Shown one piece after another: positions 58,806 through 64,000 of a DNA stretch of 64,000 nt (the first letter of the stretch is position 1; each line of letters opens with the position of its first letter). The position numbers and the translations under genes were made by a program. Source of the stretch: an uncultured Pelagibacteraceae bacterium (lineage in GTDB: Bacteria > Pseudomonadota > Alphaproteobacteria > Pelagibacterales > Pelagibacteraceae). The stretch spans positions 145,445 through 209,444 of the forward strand of contig CACMAX010000001.1 of assembly GCA_902611845.1 (NCBI GenBank). Direction: 5' to 3'. The notes under the pieces are model-generated. The model did not search any database, was not told the origin of the DNA, and saw only the letters and a list, made by a program, of their open reading frames with translations.

Positions 58806-59660
58806 TTAAATTGCTCCTTTTTTTTCTGTAGGTTCAAGAGCATCGTAATTCCAAAGTTTTTTTCCTGCTACAACTTTAGTCATCTTAGAAACATCGAAGT
58901 TTTCTCCGATCTCCGCAACCTTTAATTTTCTTTTAAGCCAGTCTTGATCTGAATTAGTTAATTCAGCTTCGACAGCATCACTACCAAATGATCCAATTTT
59001 TCCACCTACAAAAATTGTCCCATCATACATAGAATCTCCTAAATTTATTCCAACATCTCCAAGAATAATAATTCGCCCTCTCTGCATCATAAAACCTGTA
59101 AAAGCACCTGCATCTCCGCCAATAATTATTGTTCCACCTTTTTGATCAATTCCTGTTCTGGCACCTACGCTTCCTTTGCATATCAGATCTCCACCTCTAA
59201 TTGCCGCACCAAAGCAAGAACCTGCATTTTTTTCAATTACTACTTTTCCTGCCATCATATTTTCTGCACATGACCATCCCACTCTTCCATTAATTCTAAC
59301 AATAGGACCATCCATTGATCCACACCCAAAGTACCCCAAACTACCTTCAAATATTAAATTTAATTTATTAAGAATTCCAACTCCCAAGCTATGTTTTCCC
59401 TGTGGATTCTTTATTACAATAGTTCCGTATCCATCTTTCATTAATTCATCAATTTTTTTATTTGCTTCACGACAATCCATGTTCTTAACGTCAATCTCAG
59501 TTCTTTTATTAAAATCTACATCATATGTCCCAAAGTAATAAAAATTCTCTGCCTCATCTGGATTAAAAAATTTTTGTTGTGTTTTTCCAGTTAAGACTTC
59601 TGTATGAAGTCCCATTGATTGAGCTTTACTTTTTTTTTCTGATGTTTTTAAATTTGCCAT
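58806..59660 (-). CDS. mgsB: GltB C-terminal (GXGXG) domain-like protein (GlxC; MgsB-like)
   Basis: Glycine-rich repeats GDLICKGSVGARTGIDQKGGTIIIGGDAGAFTGFMMQRGRIIILGDVG. Confidence 0.88.
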   Translation of the reverse strand: MANLKTSEKKSKAQSMGLHTEVLTGKTQQKFFNPDEAENFYYFGTYDVDFNKRTEIDVKNMDCREANKKIDELMKDGYGTIVIKNPQGKHSLGVGILNKLNLIFEGSLGYFGCGSMDGPIVRINGRVGWSCAENMMAGKVVIEKNAGSCFGAAIRGGDLICKGSVGARTGIDQKGGTIIIGGDAGAFTGFMMQRGRIIILGDVGINLGDSMYDGTIFVGGKIGSFGSDAVEAELTNSDQDWLKRKLKVAEIGENFDVSKMTKVVAGKKLWNYDALEPTEKKGAI

Positions 59661-60589
59661 ACTTTAACTTCTCCATCAAAAGGATCATAAGTTTCGATTT
59701 CTTGTGGTAATATTGATCTTATTGCAATTTCCTCTGACCCCATTGCAACTAAATCATCTGACTCATACAATACCAGTGGTTTTGCAGCCATTGTATCTTT
59801 CGCCATTCCTAAGCTATCTTTTGTAGCAACAAAATATGTAAATACCCCATCTAAACCGACGAGAGACTCTTTCATTCCCTCTTCTAATGTAGCTCCATTT
59901 CTCATTTTTTCTGCAAGATATACAGCGATTAATTCAGAGTCACATTCTGACATAAATCTCATGCCCTTGTTTTCCAATACTCTTCTATTGTTCCAATAGT
60001 TTGTTAATTGTCCATTATGAACGACTGACACATCGCTAAAAGGATAACCCCAAAATGGATGAGCAGATTTAATATCCACTCCCGACTCTGTTGCCATCCT
60101 AGCATGACCAATTGCATGTGTCCCGACAACTTTATCTAAATTATATCTGTTACAAACAACTTCAGCATTTCCTAGATCTTTAATTACTTCTAGAGATTTT
60201 CCCATAGATAATATTTCTACACCTTCAACACTTTCTATTTTTTGAGAAAATTCCATTAAATCTTTGTCATACTGAATTTCATATCTTAATGAATAAGGAA
60301 GAATTCTATCTTCTTTTATCACCTTAGCGCCTAGCTCAGAAAGATAAGAGTCAACAATTTTTTTTCTTTCATCATAAACTGATACATCTTCTTTTACTGA
60401 AGAACTTCCTTCTGCAACATTTTCACCAACCTTAAATCGCATGATGAAATTTTGACCGTCAGTTTTTCCATATAGAGCGTATCCAGTTGAATCTTCTCCT
60501 CTATGCTTTAATGCTTGAAGCATACCTTGAAGTTCAAAACCAACGTTTGAAGTATTTCCTCTATGAATTAATCCTGCAATCCCGCACAT
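59648..60589 (-). CDS. mgsA: Class II glutamine amidotransferase (GlxB; MgsA-like)
   Basis: N-terminal MCGIAGLIHRG, GHARMATESGVDIKSAHPFW. Confidence 0.88.
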   Translation of the reverse strand: MCGIAGLIHRGNTSNVGFELQGMLQALKHRGEDSTGYALYGKTDGQNFIMRFKVGENVAEGSSSVKEDVSVYDERKKIVDSYLSELGAKVIKEDRILPYSLRYEIQYDKDLMEFSQKIESVEGVEILSMGKSLEVIKDLGNAEVVCNRYNLDKVVGTHAIGHARMATESGVDIKSAHPFWGYPFSDVSVVHNGQLTNYWNNRRVLENKGMRFMSECDSELIAVYLAEKMRNGATLEEGMKESLVGLDGVFTYFVATKDSLGMAKDTMAAKPLVLYESDDLVAMGSEEIAIRSILPQEIETYDPFDGEVKVWQI

Positions 60590-60606
60590 ATAATTTCCTT
60601 ATTAAA

Positions 60607-62076
60607 TTATGGTAAACAATCAAGATAAGTATCAAGATCCCATTGTGTTGTTGCACCAAGGAATTTCTCCCACTCATCTCTTTTGTACCAATTAAATACT
60701 TTATACATTTCATCTGGCATTGATGATTTTATAACTTCATCCTCCGCCAATCTATCTAAAGCCTCACCTAAACTTAGTGGAAGTTTTTTAACATCTTTAC
60801 CAGCTTTTTGAGCTTCATATATATTTCTAGACTCTGGTTTAGCTGGTTTCATTTTTTTAGATATTCCCTCATCACAAGCTTTAAGTAATGCTGCACCTAA
60901 TAAATATGGATTATGCATAGAGTCAACTGATCTGTACTCAAATCTACCCGGAGCAGATACTCTTAGACCACAAGTTCTATTTTGATAACCCCAGTCAGCA
61001 TATACTGGTGCCCAAAAACCTTGATCCCATAATCTTCTATACGAGTTCACTGTCGAAGAACCAATTGCTGTTAAAGCTGGCAAGTGTTTCATTATCCCTG
61101 CGATTGATTGTAATCCAATTTTTCCAGGTAACTGCATATCTTTAGTATCAGGCATGAAAGTATTTGTTCCGCCTGATACATAACTAAACACTTCTTCTAC
61201 ACCAGGAAGTTTTTTGTTACCCAATTTGTTCACAGATACTTTTCCACCTTTCCACAAAGACATATTGGTGTGACATCCACTTGCTGAAACTCCCATAAAT
61301 GGTTTGGTCATAAAGCAAGCTATAAGATTATGTTCTCTTGCTACCTGAGCACAAATTTGTCGATAGGTAGATAATCTGTCTGCGTTTCTTAAAACATTAT
61401 CAAATGTCCAGTTAAGTTCTAATTGGCCAGGTGCATCTTCATGGTCTCCTTGGATCATATCAAGACCCATCGCTTTTGCGTATTCAATAACCTTCATAAA
61501 CACAGGTCTTAAAGATTCAAATTGGTCAATATGATAACAGAAAGGTTTTGAGAAACCTTGTCCAGTTGGAGTTCCGTCAGGATTTTTTGTTAACCACATC
61601 ATTTCAGGCTCTGTTCCAACTCTTAATTCTAATCCATGTTTCTTTTTGAACTCATTCATGAAAATTCTAAGATTACCTCTGCAGTCACTTGTTAAATGAC
61701 CACCTGGATTGTTTCTTTCTTCTCTGTTTCTAAAACACGTAACAAAAACTCTTCCAACTCTCTTATCCCAAGGTAACTGAACAAAAGTTTCTGGATCAGG
61801 TATCCCTACCAATTCCATAGCTTCTGGGCCGTAACCAATATAATTATTATGACGATCTAAAAATAAATTTGCAGTTGCTCCATAAACTAATTGAAAACCT
61901 TTTTCTGCAGTTCTTTCCCAGTGGTCTGCTGGTATTCCTTTTCCAACAACTCTTCCGGTTACTGAAATAAATTGATAATAGATATAAGTAATTCCTAATT
62001 CGTTTATTTTATCTCTAACTTTTTTGACGAGTTTAGCTCTACCTGGTTGGTTTACGTGTTTTTCAAGATCCGTCAT
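60607..62076 (-). CDS. gmaS: GlnT-family enzyme, likely gamma-glutamylmethylamide synthetase
   Basis: GS-III/GlnT motifs QGDHEDAPGQLELNW, GCHTNMSLW, PGRFEYRSVDSMHNPYLLGAA; adjacency to mgsABC-like genes. Confidence 0.82.
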   Translation of the reverse strand: MTDLEKHVNQPGRAKLVKKVRDKINELGITYIYYQFISVTGRVVGKGIPADHWERTAEKGFQLVYGATANLFLDRHNNYIGYGPEAMELVGIPDPETFVQLPWDKRVGRVFVTCFRNREERNNPGGHLTSDCRGNLRIFMNEFKKKHGLELRVGTEPEMMWLTKNPDGTPTGQGFSKPFCYHIDQFESLRPVFMKVIEYAKAMGLDMIQGDHEDAPGQLELNWTFDNVLRNADRLSTYRQICAQVAREHNLIACFMTKPFMGVSASGCHTNMSLWKGGKVSVNKLGNKKLPGVEEVFSYVSGGTNTFMPDTKDMQLPGKIGLQSIAGIMKHLPALTAIGSSTVNSYRRLWDQGFWAPVYADWGYQNRTCGLRVSAPGRFEYRSVDSMHNPYLLGAALLKACDEGISKKMKPAKPESRNIYEAQKAGKDVKKLPLSLGEALDRLAEDEVIKSSMPDEMYKVFNWYKRDEWEKFLGATTQWDLDTYLDCLP

Positions 62077-62142
62077 TCTTCCCCCTTTGAATTTTCAGAT
62101 CAAAAGGTAACTGAAAAAAAAACGTTTGTCTACTTAGATAAA

Positions 62143-63477
62143 TTAGCTCCAAGGAAACGGACTGTTCGATGTCGGATGAAGTTTGCCTTTTTCGTATCTA
62201 TCGAACCTGAACGGTTTTAGTAATTCACTTTCTTGACCTAAAATTTCTTGTGCAACAAGGTGTCCAACACCTATCATTTTATAACCATGATTTGCATCTG
62301 CAATCATGTAAACATTTTCAAAAAATCTATCAAATATTGGGAATGAGTCTGGAGTTAAACAACCCAATCCTCCTGATGGTCCCTTTCTATACAAATGAGA
62401 TTTACCCACAAAACGTTTCTGAATATGCGCAAGAGCTGAAGTCCACATATCAGAAAATTTATCAGTAGTTTGATATTCAGGAGAGTCAATTCCGTATGGA
62501 TCAACATTAACTTCGTCAAAATGTTTTTGAACAATATAAGGCGATGTTCCACCTTGAACTCCCAAACCTTCAATATCGGGTTTGTAATAAATTCCCCATA
62601 AGTCTTCTGTAATTACTTTACCATCTTTATCAGAATAAAGCGGAGCATCTGTATCAACATGAATTACAGGGGGTGGTTTACCTTCATTGGTTTTTAAATA
62701 GTCTGCATCTACACCCAATACACCTTCTTGTAAAAACCAGTACTTCCACATTTCAACTTCATGCATTTTTCCATTTTTAGCATCTTTTATATTTGTTGTT
62801 TTTGGTAACTCCAACATATTCCAAAAATCTCTTACCCATGGTCCTGCACCAATTACTACCTGATCACAATCAATTGTTCCTTTGTCTGTAACTACGCCAG
62901 TAATTGCATTGCTGTTACTCCCTCTTTTAAAACCTGTAACCTTTACTCCTTTATGAACGTTCACACCGTTTGAATTTGCTTTTTTTTCTAATGCTTTAAT
63001 TGAATCTTTATTAAATGCGTATCCACCTTTCTTTTCATGTAAGACTGATGTAATTCCTTTTGCTTGCCAATCACTAAAAATTCCTTGCATATATTTCATG
63101 CAATCTTTTTCACCTTCTATAAATTCTGATTCATATCCAATAGCTTTCTGTTGTTCGTAAATACTTGCAACATCTTTATGCATTACTTCTGGAGAAATTT
63201 GCATATAGCCAACAGCATTATATTTAAATGCTTCTGGATCACTCTCCCAAACACTAACTGAATGAGCCATTAATTCTCTCATTGCAGGTTGAAAATAATT
63301 ATTTCTAACAACTCCACATGCAATTCCACTTGCACCCGCGGCAGTGTCTTTCTTTTCTAGGACAACTACATCGTTTGGATTTTTATATTTTTCGGAAAGT
63401 TTCCAAGCGGTACTTAACCCGTGAATTCCTCCACCAATTATTACAACTTTTGCTTTTGTCGGTAACGACATGATCAA
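62143..63477 (-). CDS. DAO-family FAD oxidoreductase, sarcosine oxidase beta (SoxB)/N-methylglutamate dehydrogenase-like
   Basis: VVIIGGGIHGLSTAWKLSEKY, EKKDTAAGASGIACGVVRNNYFQPAMRELM, DANHGYKMIGVGHLVAQEI. Confidence 0.85.
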   Translation of the reverse strand: MIMSLPTKAKVVIIGGGIHGLSTAWKLSEKYKNPNDVVVLEKKDTAAGASGIACGVVRNNYFQPAMRELMAHSVSVWESDPEAFKYNAVGYMQISPEVMHKDVASIYEQQKAIGYESEFIEGEKDCMKYMQGIFSDWQAKGITSVLHEKKGGYAFNKDSIKALEKKANSNGVNVHKGVKVTGFKRGSNSNAITGVVTDKGTIDCDQVVIGAGPWVRDFWNMLELPKTTNIKDAKNGKMHEVEMWKYWFLQEGVLGVDADYLKTNEGKPPPVIHVDTDAPLYSDKDGKVITEDLWGIYYKPDIEGLGVQGGTSPYIVQKHFDEVNVDPYGIDSPEYQTTDKFSDMWTSALAHIQKRFVGKSHLYRKGPSGGLGCLTPDSFPIFDRFFENVYMIADANHGYKMIGVGHLVAQEILGQESELLKPFRFDRYEKGKLHPTSNSPFPWS

Positions 63478-63560
63478 ACTTTAATTTTTTAGCAAAGGAA
63501 AGAATATAATAATTTTTATATATAATTTATATAAATTCTAAATATTTATGAGATTTTTAA

Positions 63561-63911
63561 TTAAAAACTCAAATTTTTGAGAGTTTTTAAATATTCGTTA
63601 AATTCACTAACAAAATTCTGTGTGGGTAAAACGTACTTTTTTCTATGGTCATTACCAGTTTTCTCGAGGTAAAAAAATTCTTTATCACAAGCTTCCTTGA
63701 TCATAAGTGCAGATTTGGGTCTTGAGGTTTTAAAGAGTCTAGTCTTAAGTTCTTCGACAGATAAGTTTTCATTTAACTTATAGGAATTCATCACAATCAA
63801 CATCATATGATAATGTGAAGGAGATTTTCTGAAAAAGTAATTACTGGATGTATGGGATAGTTTCATTTGATCTTCCCAAAATTCAAGTAAATCCTTAGAT
63901 GATTTTGACAT
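63561..63911 (-). CDS. Small winged-helix (MarR-like) protein
   Basis: RPKSALMIKEACDKEFFYLEKTGNDHRKKYVLPT resembles recognition helix plus wing; ATG overlaps upstream TAA. Confidence 0.65.
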   Translation of the reverse strand: MSKSSKDLLEFWEDQMKLSHTSSNYFFRKSPSHYHMMLIVMNSYKLNENLSVEELKTRLFKTSRPKSALMIKEACDKEFFYLEKTGNDHRKKYVLPTQNFVSEFNEYLKTLKNLSF

Positions 63912-64000
63912 TATGATTTTACACGAGTTTTTTGAGGATCGTAATGTGGAAAACCAACAACTTTGGCAGGTATTCTTTTTTGATGTCCATCAATTTTACC
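63911..64000 (-). CDS. C-terminal fragment of a GcvT/SoxA/DMGDH-type protein (runs off window end)
   Basis: Reverse translation ...GKIDGHQKRIPAKVVGFPHYDPQKTRVKS*; typical GcvT-family C-terminus. Confidence 0.65.
   Translation of the reverse strand, partial: GKIDGHQKRIPAKVVGFPHYDPQKTRVKS

Noticed and set aside
59176-59538. 120-aa ORF antisense to the MgsB-like gene
   Set aside because: Mirror ORF of the glycine-rich repeat region.
1-64000. CRISPR arrays, insertion sequences, prophage, tRNA or rRNA genes
   Set aside because: No regularly spaced repeats, transposase or integrase-like proteins were found, and the intergenic gaps hold no recognisable tRNA cloverleaf. By-eye check only; tRNAscan/Infernal would be decisive.

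Overview
AT-rich, very gene-dense bacterial chromosome segment. Gene content and streamlining fit a SAR11/Pelagibacterales-type marine alphaproteobacterium (inference; no marker gene checked). I see no rRNA, tRNA, CRISPR, IS or prophage genes. Almost all sequence is CDS with tiny or overlapping junctions. The content is dominated by uptake and catabolism of osmolytes and methylated or nitrogenous small molecules. (1) 0-7 kb: glycine-betaine type ABC system (ProX, fused double ProW, two ProV) with a gamma-butyrobetaine/trimethyllysine-type dioxygenase. (2) 7-17 kb: Fe-ADH, amidase, two homocysteine methyltransferases, MsrA, VOC protein, ALDH. (3) 16.8-23.2 kb: EutA-like/DoeA-like pair followed by a spermidine/putrescine-type ABC transporter. 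(4) 23.2-30.7 kb: compact minus-strand catabolic operon with two GcvT/DmdA-like proteins, S51 peptidase, FMN 2-hydroxyacid dehydrogenase, ThDP enzyme, transthyretin/HIUase-like protein and thiolase, divergent from a Dpp-type peptide ABC transporter and a FadN-like beta-oxidation protein. This is the best candidate for an uncharacterised pathway. (5) 40-51 kb: ureohydrolase/ALDH, M20 deacylase, aconitase, BamB, ZapE and others. (6) 51-64 kb: a methylamine-type nitrogen cluster (GMAS-like, MgsABC-like, AmtB, second GlnT-like synthetase, DAP ammonia-lyase-like, SoxB-like flavoprotein), with several small uncharacterised proteins embedded. Four visible intrinsic-terminator hairpins all lie next to transporter or binding-protein genes, while most convergent junctions have zero or overlapping intergenic sequence.
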